Assembly (NCBI GenBank): GCA_963722815.1
Contig: CAVROM010000007.1
Location: 1-64,000 of the forward strand
Length of the DNA stretch: 64,000 bases
Direction of reading: 5' to 3'
Source: DASQFQ01 sp963722815
Lineage (GTDB): Bacteria > Actinomycetota > Thermoleophilia > Solirubrobacterales > Solirubrobacteraceae
In this document: positions 8,618 through 17,259 of the stretch, piece after piece
How positions within the stretch are numbered: position 1 is the stretch's first letter
How the letters are laid out: every line of letters begins with the position of its first letter
Notes under the pieces: model-generated
What the model was told of the DNA's origin: nothing
Seen by the model: the letters and a program-made list of their open reading frames with translations, nothing else
Databases searched by the model: none
Made by a program: the position numbers and the translations under genes

Positions 8618-9361
8618 ATGCCAGCTCAAGCCTACGCGGGCAAAGAATGCGTCTGTCAGTTCCGGCGCGGGATCTGCGATCAGACGTGCGTGCAGGGCAT
8701 GCTGGAGACGCCGTTCTACATCGCGTGCCTGAAGCTGACCGGCCGCCGCTGCGTCGTCGTCGGCGGCGGGGCGATCGGGCTGGAGAAGGTCGAGGGCCTG
8801 CTCGCCTGCGATGGCCGGGTCGTCCTGATCGCGCCGCGCGCGGTGGCGGAGCTCGAGGAGCTGGCGCGCGAGGGGTCGATCGAGTGGATCCAGCGCGAGT
8901 ACGAGGCGCCCGACCTCGACCGCACGTTCATCGCGATCGCCGCGACCGAGGACACCGACGTCAACATCCGCGTCTACGAGGACGCCGAGCGCCGAGCGAT
9001 GCTCGTCAACATCGTCGACGTCCCGCCGCTCTGCAACTTCATCCTGCCCGCCATCGTCCGCACCGGCCCGCTGGCGATCGCGATCTCGACCGCCGGCGCG
9101 TCGCCCGCGCTGGCCAAGCGCATCAAGGCCCAGGTCGCCGAGGAGTACGGCGAGCCCTATGCGCGGCTCGCCGTGATGCTCAACGACGTCCGCGGCTGGG
9201 CGAAGGGCACGCTGCCCACCTACCAGGACCGCAAGGCGTTCTTCGAGGGCATCGTCAACGGCGAGCCGGACCCGATCGCGCTGCTGCGCGAGGGCGACGA
9301 GGCCGCCGTGCTCGAGCTCATCGCGGCCGCCCAGCGCACGCACTCGCCGGCCGTCGCGTGA
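8618..9361 (+). CDS. Precorrin-2 dehydrogenase / siroheme synthase N-domain protein with Cys-rich extension
   Basis: NAD-dependent dehydrogenase that converts precorrin-2 to sirohydrochlorin, matching the N-terminal part of CysG/SirC. The Rossmann motif is GRRCVVVGGGAIGLEKVEGLL, followed by VNIVDVPPLCNFILPAIVRTGPLAIAISTAGASPALAK, which is diagnostic for the family. Canonical proteins would begin near ATG 8700 (MLETPFYIACLKLTGRR). Here the frame extends upstream to ATG 8618, adding about 27 residues with four Cys (CVC-x6-C-x3-C). TTG 8600 is a third option. It is first in a run of closely packed tetrapyrrole genes. No frame breaks. Confidence 0.85.
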   Translation: MPAQAYAGKECVCQFRRGICDQTCVQGMLETPFYIACLKLTGRRCVVVGGGAIGLEKVEGLLACDGRVVLIAPRAVAELEELAREGSIEWIQREYEAPDLDRTFIAIAATEDTDVNIRVYEDAERRAMLVNIVDVPPLCNFILPAIVRTGPLAIAISTAGASPALAKRIKAQVAEEYGEPYARLAVMLNDVRGWAKGTLPTYQDRKAFFEGIVNGEPDPIALLREGDEAAVLELIAAAQRTHSPAVA

Positions 9362-9366
9362 CGTCC

Positions 9367-9853
9367 ATGCGCACCGCGGTCCTCACCGTCTCCACGTCGG
9401 TCTCGCGGCGCGAGGCGGAGGACGAGTCGGGGCCGGCGCTCGCGGCGCTCGCCGAGGAGGCGGGCTGCGAGGTCGTGGCGATGGAGGTCGTGCCCGACGA
9501 CTTCGCGCTGATCGAGGACCGGCTGAACCATTACGTGGACGACGGCTGCGACCTCATCTTCACCACCGGCGGCACCGGGCTGACGCCCGACGACGTCACG
9601 CCCGAGGCGACGCGCGCCGTGCTCTCACGCGAGGCGCCCGGCTTCGCGGAGGCGATGCGCTGGTCGGCGGTCCAGGTCAAGCCGCACGGGATGCTCTCGC
9701 GCGGGATCTCCGGTATCGCGGGCATGACGCTGATCGTCAACTTCCCGGGCTCGCCGGCCGCCGATGCGCGAGGGCTTCCCGGTCATCGCCCCGACGCTGG
9801 CCCACGCCGTGCGCACCCTGCGGGGCGACTCCCGGCATGGCGCCCGCGATTGA
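9367..9853 (+). CDS. moaB: Molybdenum cofactor biosynthesis protein MoaB/MogA family (one frameshift)
   Basis: Adenylyltransferase-type protein of molybdopterin synthesis. Motifs: AVLTVSTSVSRREAEDESGPAL, the loop FTTGGTGLTPDDVTPEATR (binding-site TGGTG), and MLSRGISGIAGMTLIVNFPGSPAA. An extra G at 9763 (GCC-G-ATG) breaks the frame; the repaired C-terminus is REGFPVIAPTLAHAVRTLRG, with the stop at 9851-9853 overlapping ccmA. ATG 9367 is 5 bases behind the previous stop. Its place inside a heme/siroheme operon suggests co-supply of cofactors to enzymes such as nitrate or sulfite reductases; that link is inference. Confidence 0.85.
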
Positions 9854-10511
9854 GCTGGAGGACGTCGGCCGCGCCTACGGTGAGCGGACGGCGCTGGCCG
9901 GGGTCACGCTGACGCTCGAGCCGGGGCGCACGCTCGCGGTGTTCGGCGCCAACGGCGCCGGCAAGACGACGCTGCTGCGGATCCTCGCGACACTCCTGCA
10001 GCCGCATGCGGGCCGCGCGCGGGTGCTGGGGCGCGACCTGCCGGCCGACGGCTGGGCGGTGCGCGGCCGGGTCGGTCTGCTGGCCCACGATCCGCTGCTC
10101 TACCGCGAGCTGTCGGCGCGCGAGAACCTCGTGTTCCACGCGCGGCTGCACGGCGTCGCGCCGGAGCGGGTGGAGGCGCTGCTGGAGCAGGTCGGGCTGC
10201 GCGCGCGGGCCGACGAGCCGGTGCGGACGCTCTCGCGCGGTATGACCCAGCGGGTGGCGATCTGCCGCGCGTCGCTGCACGAGCCGGAACTGCTGCTGCT
10301 CGACGAGCCGCTGGCGAACCTGGACCCGGGTGCGGCGGAGGCGGTCGAGCCGCTGATCGGGCGGAATGCCGGACCGGCGCGCGTCGTCATCTCCCACGAC
10401 GTGGACCACGGCCTCTCCGAAGCGGACCTCGTCCTCGGCCTCAAGCGCGGCCGCCCCGCCATCCTCGCCCCCGCCGCCTCCTCGGCGGAGATCCAGAGCC
10501 TGTACCGATGA
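9837..10511 (+). CDS. ccmA: Heme exporter / cytochrome c maturation ATPase CcmA
   Basis: ABC ATPase of the CcmAB complex that drives release of heme-loaded carrier during cytochrome c maturation at the membrane. Walker A is GANGAGKTTLL, signature LSRGMTQRV, Walker B LLLLDEPLANLD, H-loop ISHD. The RGMTQR signature and the short length (224 aa) are typical of CcmA. It overlaps the end of moaB by 17 bases and the start of ccmB by ATGA, so translation is coupled. No frame breaks. Confidence 0.88.
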   Translation: MAPAIELEDVGRAYGERTALAGVTLTLEPGRTLAVFGANGAGKTTLLRILATLLQPHAGRARVLGRDLPADGWAVRGRVGLLAHDPLLYRELSARENLVFHARLHGVAPERVEALLEQVGLRARADEPVRTLSRGMTQRVAICRASLHEPELLLLDEPLANLDPGAAEAVEPLIGRNAGPARVVISHDVDHGLSEADLVLGLKRGRPAILAPAASSAEIQSLYR

Positions 10512-11179
10512 ACGCCGTCGCCGCCCTCATCCGCAAGGACCTGCGGATGGAGTTGCGCACCCGCGAGTCCGTGCCCTCGATGTTCCTGTTCTCGCTGTCG
10601 ACCTTCGTGCTGTTCCGCTTCGGGCTCGACCGCGAGACGCTCTCGGGTGCCCTGGCCAGCGGCGTGCTGTGGGTGACGCTGCTGTTCGCCGCCGTGCTGG
10701 GGATGAACCGGCTGTTCGTGGCCGAGCGGGAGGAGGGCGGCTTCGACGCCTTCCTGCTCGCGCCCGTGGACCGGACGTCGCTGTTCGTCGCCAAGGCCGC
10801 CGTGCTGTTCGGCTTCCTGGTGGCGGTGGAGATCGCGGCGATTCCCGCCTTCGCGGTGCTGCTCCTGGGCCCGTCGCCGTTCCAGGCGCTGCCCGGGCTG
10901 CTGGCGATCCTCGTGCTCGCCGACGCGGGCATCGCGATCATCGGCACGCTGGTCGGCGCGCTGGCGATCCAGACGCGGGCGCGCGACCTAATCGTGCCGC
11001 TGATCTCGCTCCCGCTGGTGCTGCCGGTGGTGATCGCCGCCGGGCACGCGACGTCGCCGCTGTTCGCCCAAGCGGGCGCCGAGGCGCTTCCGGCCCGCTG
11101 GCTGGGCGTCCTCGGCCTCTATGATCTGGTCTTCGGGCTGCTCGCCCTGGCAGTCTTCGACTTCCTGCTGGAGGACTAG
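10508..11179 (+). CDS. ccmB: Heme exporter membrane subunit CcmB
   Basis: 223 residues with about six membrane helices. The N-terminus ALIRKDLRMELRTRESV followed by MFLFSLSTFVLFRF is the conserved CcmB entry, and LLFAAVLGMNRLFVAEREEGGFDAFLLAPVDR is its diagnostic cytoplasmic loop. It is the permease partner of CcmA and acts before CcmC in loading heme for holocytochrome c assembly. ATG 10508 overlaps the ccmA stop; ccmC begins 8 bases after its stop. Confidence 0.88.
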   Translation: MNAVAALIRKDLRMELRTRESVPSMFLFSLSTFVLFRFGLDRETLSGALASGVLWVTLLFAAVLGMNRLFVAEREEGGFDAFLLAPVDRTSLFVAKAAVLFGFLVAVEIAAIPAFAVLLLGPSPFQALPGLLAILVLADAGIAIIGTLVGALAIQTRARDLIVPLISLPLVLPVVIAAGHATSPLFAQAGAEALPARWLGVLGLYDLVFGLLALAVFDFLLED

Positions 11180-11187
11180 GCAACACG

Positions 11188-11917
11188 ATGTTCGGCCGCG
11201 GGCTTCGGACCCTCTCCATCGCCTCTCTGGTGCTCGTGCTCGGAGCGTTCTCGCTCGTGTTCTTCTATGCGCCGAACGACGCCGATCAGGGCTTCGTGCA
11301 GAAGATCTTCTACCTGCACGTGCCGCTGGCGATCGTCGCGCTGGGCGGCTTCGTGACCGGCGGGATCTACGCGGTCCGCTACCTGATGACCGGCGACCGC
11401 GCGCACGACCTGCGCTCCTACGTGGCGATCCACCTGTCGCTGATCCTCGGCATCGGGGTGCTGGCGACCGGCTCCATCTGGGCCAAGGCGTCCTGGGGCG
11501 CGTGGTGGGTGTGGGACGAGCCGACGCTGGTGTCGTTCCTGATCGTCTTCCTGCTGTTCGCCTGCTACCAGCCGCTGCGCTTCTCGATCGACGACCCGGA
11601 GCGCCAGGCCCGTTACGCAGCGGTGTTCGCGATCATCGGGGGCGCCTTCGTGCCGCTGAACTTCCTCGCCGTCCGGCTCGCGTCCGTCGCTGGTCCACCC
11701 GCGCGTCCTCTCGACCACCGGCGGCGACATGCCCGGCTCGATGCGCCTTACCTTCCTGATCTCGTTCCTGGCGATGGTGTGCCTGTTCGTGACGCTGTGG
11801 AAGTACGAGCTGGCCTCCAAGCACGCCTCGATGCGGCTCCGCCGCCTGCGCCGCGCGCTCGCCGGCGACGACGCTGCCGGCCCGCTCGCCCGAACCGCGG
11901 CCCCCACGCAACTCTGA
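11188..11917 (+). CDS. ccmC: Heme handling protein CcmC (one frameshift)
   Basis: Membrane protein of the heme-handling family. FYAPNDADQGFVQKIFYLHVPLA and the WWD-type motif WGAWWVWDEPTLV (heme binding) are clear, and His residues flank it in the helices. An extra G near 11688 (TCC-G-TCG) breaks the frame; the repaired sequence continues LVHPRVLSTTGGDMPGSMRLTFLISFLAM and ends with a basic tail at 11917. The TGA of ccmC overlaps the ATG of the next small gene. The cluster carries CcmA, B, C and a CcmD-like protein, but CcmE, F, G and H are not in the window. Confidence 0.85.
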
Positions 11918-12114
11918 TGCCCGCCCTCCCGCTCGACGACGCCGGGCCCTACGTCGCGGGCGCCTATCTCGTCTTCCTCGCGCTGATCCTCATCTACGTC
12001 GCGATCATGGCCTCCAAGCTGGCGCGGATCGAGCGCGAGCTCGTCGAGCTGTCGGAGCTCGCCGAGCGGCGCAGGGCGGTGCCGGACGAGGAGCGCGAGG
12101 CGGTGCCCCGATGA
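11917..12114 (+). CDS. CcmD-like small membrane protein
   Basis: 65 residues: one membrane helix (AYLVFLALILIYVAIMASKLARIE) followed by a charged cytoplasmic coiled segment rich in Glu and Arg. Size, topology (helix then basic/acidic tail) and position directly after ccmC match CcmD, which stabilises the CcmABC-heme complex; sequence alone would not be decisive. ATG 11917 overlaps the ccmC stop and its own TGA overlaps hemA ATG 12111, so it is part of a tightly coupled operon. Confidence 0.7.
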   Translation: MPALPLDDAGPYVAGAYLVFLALILIYVAIMASKLARIERELVELSELAERRRAVPDEEREAVPR

Positions 12115-13453
12115 ACGAGCTGATCGCGCTCGGGACGTCGCACAAGACGGCCGGCGTGGCGGTGCGCGAGCAGATCGCGCTGACCGAGGCGGCGTCGGAG
12201 CGCTTCATGCGCGAGCTGGTGGGCGAGGAGACGATCTCCGAGGCGGTCGTGCTGTCGACCTGCAACCGCACCGAGCTGTACCTCGTGGTCGGCGATCCGG
12301 TCGAGGCCGAGAGCATCGTGCTGGGCGCGCTCGCGCGGCGCGCGGGCGTGCGGCCGACCGAGCTGGTCGGCGGCATCTACTCGCTGAGGAACTGCGACGC
12401 CGCGCGGCATCTCTATCGGGTCGCCTCCGGGCTCGAGTCGATGGTCGATCGGCGAGGCCGAGGTGCAGGGCCAGGTCAAGCGCGCGTACGAGGCGGCGCT
12501 GTCGGCGCACTCGACCGGGCCCGCTGACCAACAAGCTCTTCCGCGCGGCGCTCGCGACCGGCAAGCGCGTGCGCACGGACACGGCGATCTCCGCCGGCCG
12601 CGCCTGGGTCGCCTCGGTGGCGGTCGACGCCGCGCGCGACGCGCTCGGCGACCTCGGCGCGCGGCACGTCCTGATCATCGGCGCGGGCGAGACCGCCGAG
12701 CTGACCGCGCGGGCGCTGCACACGCAGGGCGTGCGGACGATGTTCGTCGCCAACCGGCGGCGCGAGCGCGCGGCCGAGCTGGCGCAGCGCTTCGGCGGGG
12801 CGACGGTGCGCGTTCGACGCGCTGCCCGAGGAGCTCGCGCGGGCCGACATCGTCATCGCCTCCACGTCCTCGCCGCACCTGATCCTCGGCGCCGAGGAGC
12901 TCGGGATGGTCGTGCCGGAGCGCGGCGGCCGGCCGCTGCTGCTGATCGACCTCGCGGTGCCGCGCGACATCGACCCGGCGTGCACGGAGCTGCCCGGCGT
13001 GACGCTCCTCGACATCGACGGGCTGCAGCGCCAGGTCGCGCGCCACCAGCTCGTGCGGCGGACCGAGGCGCGCAAGCGCCGAGGGCATCGTCGAGGACGA
13101 GATCCAGGCGTTCGCGGGCTGGCTGGGCTCGCTCGAGGTCATGCCGACCCTGACCGCGCTGCGGACGCGCGCCGACGACGTCGTCGAGCGGGCTGCTGGC
13201 GGAGAACGAGGGCCGCTGGGAGTCGCTGAGCGCCGCCGACCGCGAGCGCGTCGAGAAGCTCGCCCGCACCGCGGTCTCGCGCCTGCTCCACGAGCCGACC
13301 GTGCGCGTGCGCCAGCTCGACGCCGAGCACCGCCACGCGCGGCTCTCCCTGCTGCGGGAGCTGTTCGGGCTCGACGAGCAGCCGGCGGCGGCCGAGCGCG
13401 GCGACGGCGAGGGCGGCGAGGTCCGCCCGCTGCGGCGCCGCGGCGCGAGTTGA
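12111..13453 (+). CDS. hemA: Glutamyl-tRNA reductase HemA (frameshifted)
   Basis: First committed enzyme of C5-pathway tetrapyrrole synthesis: reduces Glu-tRNA to glutamate-1-semialdehyde with NADPH. The start LIALGTSHKTAGVAVREQIAL, the catalytic Cys in VVLSTCNRTELY, YRVASGLESMV-IGEAEVQGQVK, the Rossmann segment VLIIGAGETAELTARAL and the C-terminal dimerisation helix are all present. Five extra bases break the frame: 12447 (G), about 12528 (C), 12812 (G), 13077 (C) and 13192 (G), each between codons. The repaired stop at 13451 overlaps the TTG start of hemC. Confidence 0.9.
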
Positions 13454-14282
13454 CGGCCCTGCGGGTCGGCACCCGCGGCAGCGCGCTCGCGCTGATCCAG
13501 GCGCGCTGGGTGGCCGAGCGGCTGCCGGGAGCGGAGATCGTCGAGATCACCACCTCGGGCGACCGGGCGCGCGCGGTCGGCGACAAGTCGCGCTGGGTCG
13601 ACACCATCGAGGCCGCGCTGGTCGCCGGCGAGATCGACCTCGCGGTGCACTCGGCGAAGGACGTGCCGGGCGAGCTGGCCGAGGGCTGCGAGCTGGCGGC
13701 GACCCCACCGCGCGCGGCCGCCCACGACGTGCTGGTCGGTACCTTCGGCCCGAGGGTCGCGCGCGTCGGCGTCGCTCGCTGCGCCGCCGCGCGCAGATGC
13801 TTGCCGCGCGGCCCGAGCTCGAGGTCGTCGAGCTGCGTGGCAACGTCGACACCCGGCTCCGCAAGCTCGACGCGGGCGAAGCAGACGGGCTCGTGCTCGC
13901 CGCCGCTGGTCTGGAGCGGCTCGGCGTCGCGCGGGAGCTGCGGTCGCTCGACTTCGTCCCCGCGCCGGGGCAGGGGACGCTGGCGATCGAGATCCGGGCG
14001 GATGATGCGCGAACCCGATCCTCCGTCGCCGCCCTCAACGACCTTGCGACGCTGCGCAGCCTGCTCGCGGAGCGGGCGGCCGTGCGTGTCTTGGAAGCCA
14101 GTTGTCACACGCCCGTGGGAATCCACGCGCGAGACGGCGCGATTCGCGGCTTCGTGGGGCTGCCCGACGGCTCCGCCTGGGTCGCCGACGAGGTGGCCGG
14201 TGAGGACGGCGAGGAGCTCGCGCGGAGGATGCTGGCGGCCGGCGCCGGCGAGTTGCTCGCGCAGGCGGAGGCGATGGCGTGA
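13450..14282 (+). CDS. hemC: Porphobilinogen deaminase HemC (frameshifted)
   Basis: Hydroxymethylbilane synthase, joining four porphobilinogens. TTG 13450 gives TALRVGTRGSALALIQARWVA; then VHSAKDVPGELAEGCELAATPPR with the conserved Lys/Asp loop, RRRAQMLAARPELEVVELRGNVDTRLRKL, FVPAPGQGTLAIEIR, and the dipyrromethane-cofactor Cys in EASCHTPVG. Three indels lie between 13745 and 13800, in the short stretch joining the first two parts. Overlaps hemA by TTGA and the next gene by GTGA. hemB is not in the window. Confidence 0.9.
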
Positions 14283-15741
14283 GCGCCAACGTCTTCCTCG
14301 TCGGCGCCGGGCCCGGCGATCCGGGCCTGCTGACCCTCCGCGCGGTGGAGCTGATCGGCTCGGCCGACGTCGTCCTCTACGACCGGCTCATCCCGCCCGG
14401 CGCGCTGCGGCACGCGCGGCCCGAGGCCGAGCTCGTCTACGTCGGCAAGCAGGGCGGCGGCCCGCAGATGCCGCAGGAGGAGATCGACCGGCTGCTGGTC
14501 GAGCACGGCGGGGCGGGCAAGCGGGTCGTGCGGCTGAAGGGCGGCGACCCGTTCGTGTTCGGCCGCGGCGGCGAGGAGGCGCTGCGGCTGCGCGAGGCCG
14601 GCATCGCGTTCGAGATCGTGCCCGGCATCACCGCCGGCGTCGCCGCGCCCGCCTACGCCGGCATCCCCGTCACCCACCGCGAGCTGGCCAGCGGCGTCGC
14701 GTTCGTCACCGGCCACGAGGACCCCGACAAGCCGGAGTCGGCGCTCGACTGGGCCGCCCTCGCGCGCTTCCCCGGCACGCTCGTCTTCTACATGGGCGTC
14801 CGCGCGCTGCCGCGGATCGCCGAGAAGCTCCAGGCCGAGGGGCGCTCCGCCCGCGAGCCGGTGGCGGTGATCGAGCGCGGCACGCTGCCCGGCCAGCGAA
14901 CGCTGCGTCGCGACGCTCGCCGACGTCGCCCAGCGCGCGCAGATGGTCGGGATCCGCGCGCCCGCGGTGACGCTCGTCGGGCCGGTCGCCGCGCTGCGCG
15001 AGCGAGCTGGCCTGGCTCGAGCGCCGCCCGCTGCACGGCAAGACGGTGGCGGTCACCCGCGCCCGGGCGCAGGCGAGCCCGCTCGCGGCGCGGCTGCGCG
15101 ACCTCGGCGCCGAGGTGATCGAGGCGCCCGCGATCCGCACGCGGTCGCTGCCCGTCGAGCTCCCCGACCTCGCGGGCTACGACCTGCTCGTCGTGTCGAG
15201 CCCCAACGGCGCGCACGAGCTCTTCGCCCACCTGCGGGACGCGCGTGCGCTGGCCGGCCTCAGGGTGGCCGCGATCGGCCCCGGCACCGCGCGGGCGCTG
15301 AAGGAGCACGGCATCGAGGCGGACATCGTCCCCCAGCGGTCCGTCGCGGAAGGGATGGTCGAAGCGCTCGCGGAGGTCGACGCGCGGCGCGTGCTGCTCG
15401 CGCGCGGCAAGGAGGGCCGCGACGTGCTCCCCGAAGCCCTGCGCGAGCGGGGCGCGCAGGTCGACGTGCTCGCCCTCTACGAGACCGTGGCGGAGCCGCT
15501 CGAGGTCGGCGGGATCGCCGCGATCTCGCGCGCCGACTACGTCACGTTCACCTCGGCCTCGACGGTCCGCCACCTGCTCGAGGCCGCCGGCGCCAACGCG
15601 CTCGACGGCCCCCGGCTCGCCTCGATCGGGCCCGCGACCAGCGCCGAGCTGCGCGCCCACGATCTCGAGCCCGACATCGAGGCCGACCGCCACACCCCCG
15701 ACGGCTTGGTGGACGCGGTACTGGCAGACGCGAGAAGGTAG
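14279..15741 (+). CDS. Uroporphyrinogen-III methyltransferase / synthase fusion (CobA-HemD)
   Basis: Two enzymes in one chain. Residues 1 to about 245 are SAM-dependent uroporphyrinogen-III C-methyltransferase (VGAGPGDPGLLTLRAVELI, GDPFVFGRGGEEALRL, VPGITAGVAAPAYAGIPVTHR). After about 255 comes uroporphyrinogen-III synthase (LHGKTVAVTRARAQASPLAARL, VVSSPNGAHELF, LLARGKEGRDVLPEAL, YVTFTSASTVRHLLE). Extra C at 14906 and 15003 shift the frame within the linker region, but both halves then read on without a stop. The pair makes uroporphyrinogen III from the HemC product and diverts it to precorrin-2, the substrate of the first gene in this operon. Confidence 0.88.
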
Positions 15742-15745
15742 GCAC

Positions 15746-16550
15746 ATGCCGCGCCCGATTACCTTCCTCTCCGACTACGGGCTGGGGGACGAGTTCGTCG
15801 GGGTCGTGCACGCCGTCATCGCGCACGAATGCCCGACCGCCCGCGTCATCGACCTCTCCCACGGCGTCCCGCGCCAGTCCGTCCTCGCCGGCGCCCTGAT
15901 GCTCGCGCGCGCCCTCCCCTACGCCCCGCCCGGCGTCCACCTCGCCGTCGTCGACCCGGAGGTCGGCGCCCGCCGCCGCGCCGTCGCGCTGCGTACCGCG
16001 CTCGACGACCGCCTGCTCGTCGGCCCCGACAACGGCCTCCTGCTGCCCGCCGCCGAGCGTTTCGGCTGGGTCACCGAGGCGGTCGAGATCTCGACGTCGT
16101 CGTGGCGGCTCGAGCCCGTCTCCGCCACGTTCCACGGCCGCGACCTGTTCGCCCCCGTCGCCGCCCGGCTCGCCGCCGGCGAGGCGCTGGCCGACGCCGG
16201 CACGCCGCTCGACCCCGACGAGCTCGTCCGGCTCGAGCTCCCCGCGCCGCGCAAGGGCCCGTAAGAAGGGCCAGCTGGTCGCGCACGCGATGGTGATCGA
16301 CGGCTTCGGCAACGTCCAGCTCGACGCGCGCCCCGCCGACCTGGAGGCGGCGCGCCTCGGGCACGAGGTGGCGGTCGGCAACGGCCGGAGCGCCCGCTAC
16401 CTGCGGACCTTCGCGGACGCCGAGCCCGGCGAGCTGCTGCTCTACGAGGACGCCACCGGGATGCTCGCCCTGGCGGTCAACGGCGGCTGGGCAGACAAGG
16501 AGCTCGGCGGCCTCGCGCCCGGCGACGAGGTCCGCCTGCTCCCCTCGTGA
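15746..16550 (+). CDS. SAM hydroxide adenosyltransferase / hydrolase, DUF62 family (one frameshift)
   Basis: Member of the family related to fluorinase/chlorinase that splits S-adenosylmethionine to adenosine and methionine using hydroxide. Motifs in order: TFLSDYGLGDEFVGVVHAVI, AVVDPEVGARRRAVAL, GPDNGLLLPAAERFG, ATFHGRDLFAPVAARLAAG, then after the break VIDGFGNVQLDAR and a C-terminal beta domain (LLYEDATGMLALAVNGGWA). A missing third-position base near 16260 creates a false TAA; in the repaired frame the two halves join as RKGP-RKKGQLVAHAMVIDGFGN. It follows two SAM-using tetrapyrrole steps in the operon; whether it tunes SAM levels there is inference. Confidence 0.85.
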
Positions 16551-17200
16551 CCGCGCTCGGGCGGCCGCGGCTGCACCACCGCGAGATCGACTCGACCAAC
16601 CGGCGCGCGCGCGAGCTGGCCTCCGCCGGGGCGCCGCACGGCACGCTCGTGACCGCCGGGGGCCAGACGGCCGGGCGCGGGCGGCAGGGCCGGCGCTGGG
16701 AGGCGCCCGCCGGCTCGGCGCTGCTGTGCTCGCTGGTGCTGCGGGAGTTCGATGCGCTCTTGTCTTTGCGGGCCGGCCTCGCCGTCGCGGACGTCGCGGG
16801 TCAGGCCGCGCGCGTGAAGTGGCCCAACGACGTGCTCGTGGGCGGGCGCAAGGTGGCGGGCGTGCTCGTCGAGGGGCGCCCGCACGAGGGCTGGGCGGTG
16901 GTCGGGATCGGCGTCAACGTGTCGGCGGCGCCGGATCTGCCGGAGGCGGCAGCGCTCGGCCGGGACGATGTGGAGGGCGTGCTGGAGGAGCTGCTCCGCG
17001 CGCTCGAGGCTCGGTTGGCGGAGCCTTCGGCGGCGGCTTTGAACGCCTTGCGGGCGCGGGACGCGCTGCTCGGGGTACGGGTGTCCTGGGACGGGGGCGA
17101 GGGCGTCGGCGCGGGGATCGATCCCGACGGTGCCCTGCGGGTGACGACCGACGCGGGCGAGCGCGTGCTCTCCGCCGGCGAGGTCCATCTGGGCCGCTGA
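16547..17200 (+). CDS. birA: Biotin--[acetyl-CoA-carboxylase] ligase BirA, class I
   Basis: Attaches biotin to carboxylase carrier proteins through biotinyl-AMP. 217 residues with HHREIDSTNRRARELA, the adenylate-binding GRGRQGRRWEAPAG, ARVKWPNDVLVGGRKVAGVLVEG (catalytic Lys region), and a short C-terminal SH3-like domain. It lacks the N-terminal HTH of repressor-type BirA, so it is a monofunctional enzyme. GTG 16547 overlaps the stop of the preceding gene. It is the last gene of the operon; its stop is followed 3 bases later by a 50-bp palindrome that probably terminates transcription. Confidence 0.9.
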   Translation: MTALGRPRLHHREIDSTNRRARELASAGAPHGTLVTAGGQTAGRGRQGRRWEAPAGSALLCSLVLREFDALLSLRAGLAVADVAGQAARVKWPNDVLVGGRKVAGVLVEGRPHEGWAVVGIGVNVSAAPDLPEAAALGRDDVEGVLEELLRALEARLAEPSAAALNALRARDALLGVRVSWDGGEGVGAGIDPDGALRVTTDAGERVLSAGEVHLGR

Positions 17201-17203
17201 CGG

Positions 17204-17255
17204 GCACGAGTGTCGTCTCGACCACCGCATGGGTGGTCGAGGTGACATTCGTGGC
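17204..17255. repeat. 50-bp palindromic repeat, copy A (convergent-gene spacer, likely bidirectional terminator)
   Basis: Arms of about 21 bases around a central GCAT (ACGAGTGTCGTCTCGACCACC on the left, mirrored on the right with three mismatches). It is nearly identical to the element at 58160-58211 and placed the same way, 3 bases after a plus-strand stop and a few bases before a minus-strand stop. Repeated, palindromic and extragenic, it behaves like a REP-type element doubling as a terminator. Confidence 0.7.
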
Positions 17256-17259
17256 GGGA

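Noticed and set aside
6410..9343. Very long open frame (977 codons) on the minus strand, and similar ones at 17678-20908, 33637-37401, 44201-47989 and 39273-42605 (plus)
   Set aside because: Their translations are low-complexity Arg/Ala/Gly/Leu runs, and they lie opposite or out of frame with genes that have clear families. At this GC content stop codons are rare in all frames, so these are shadows.
12111..13453. Programmed +1 frameshifting or quadruplet decoding as explanation for the broken genes
   Set aside because: It would have to occur several times within single housekeeping genes (five in hemA, about ten in rarA), with both insertions and deletions, and with no slippery site or downstream structure. 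Consensus collapse at wobble sites explains the codon phasing better.
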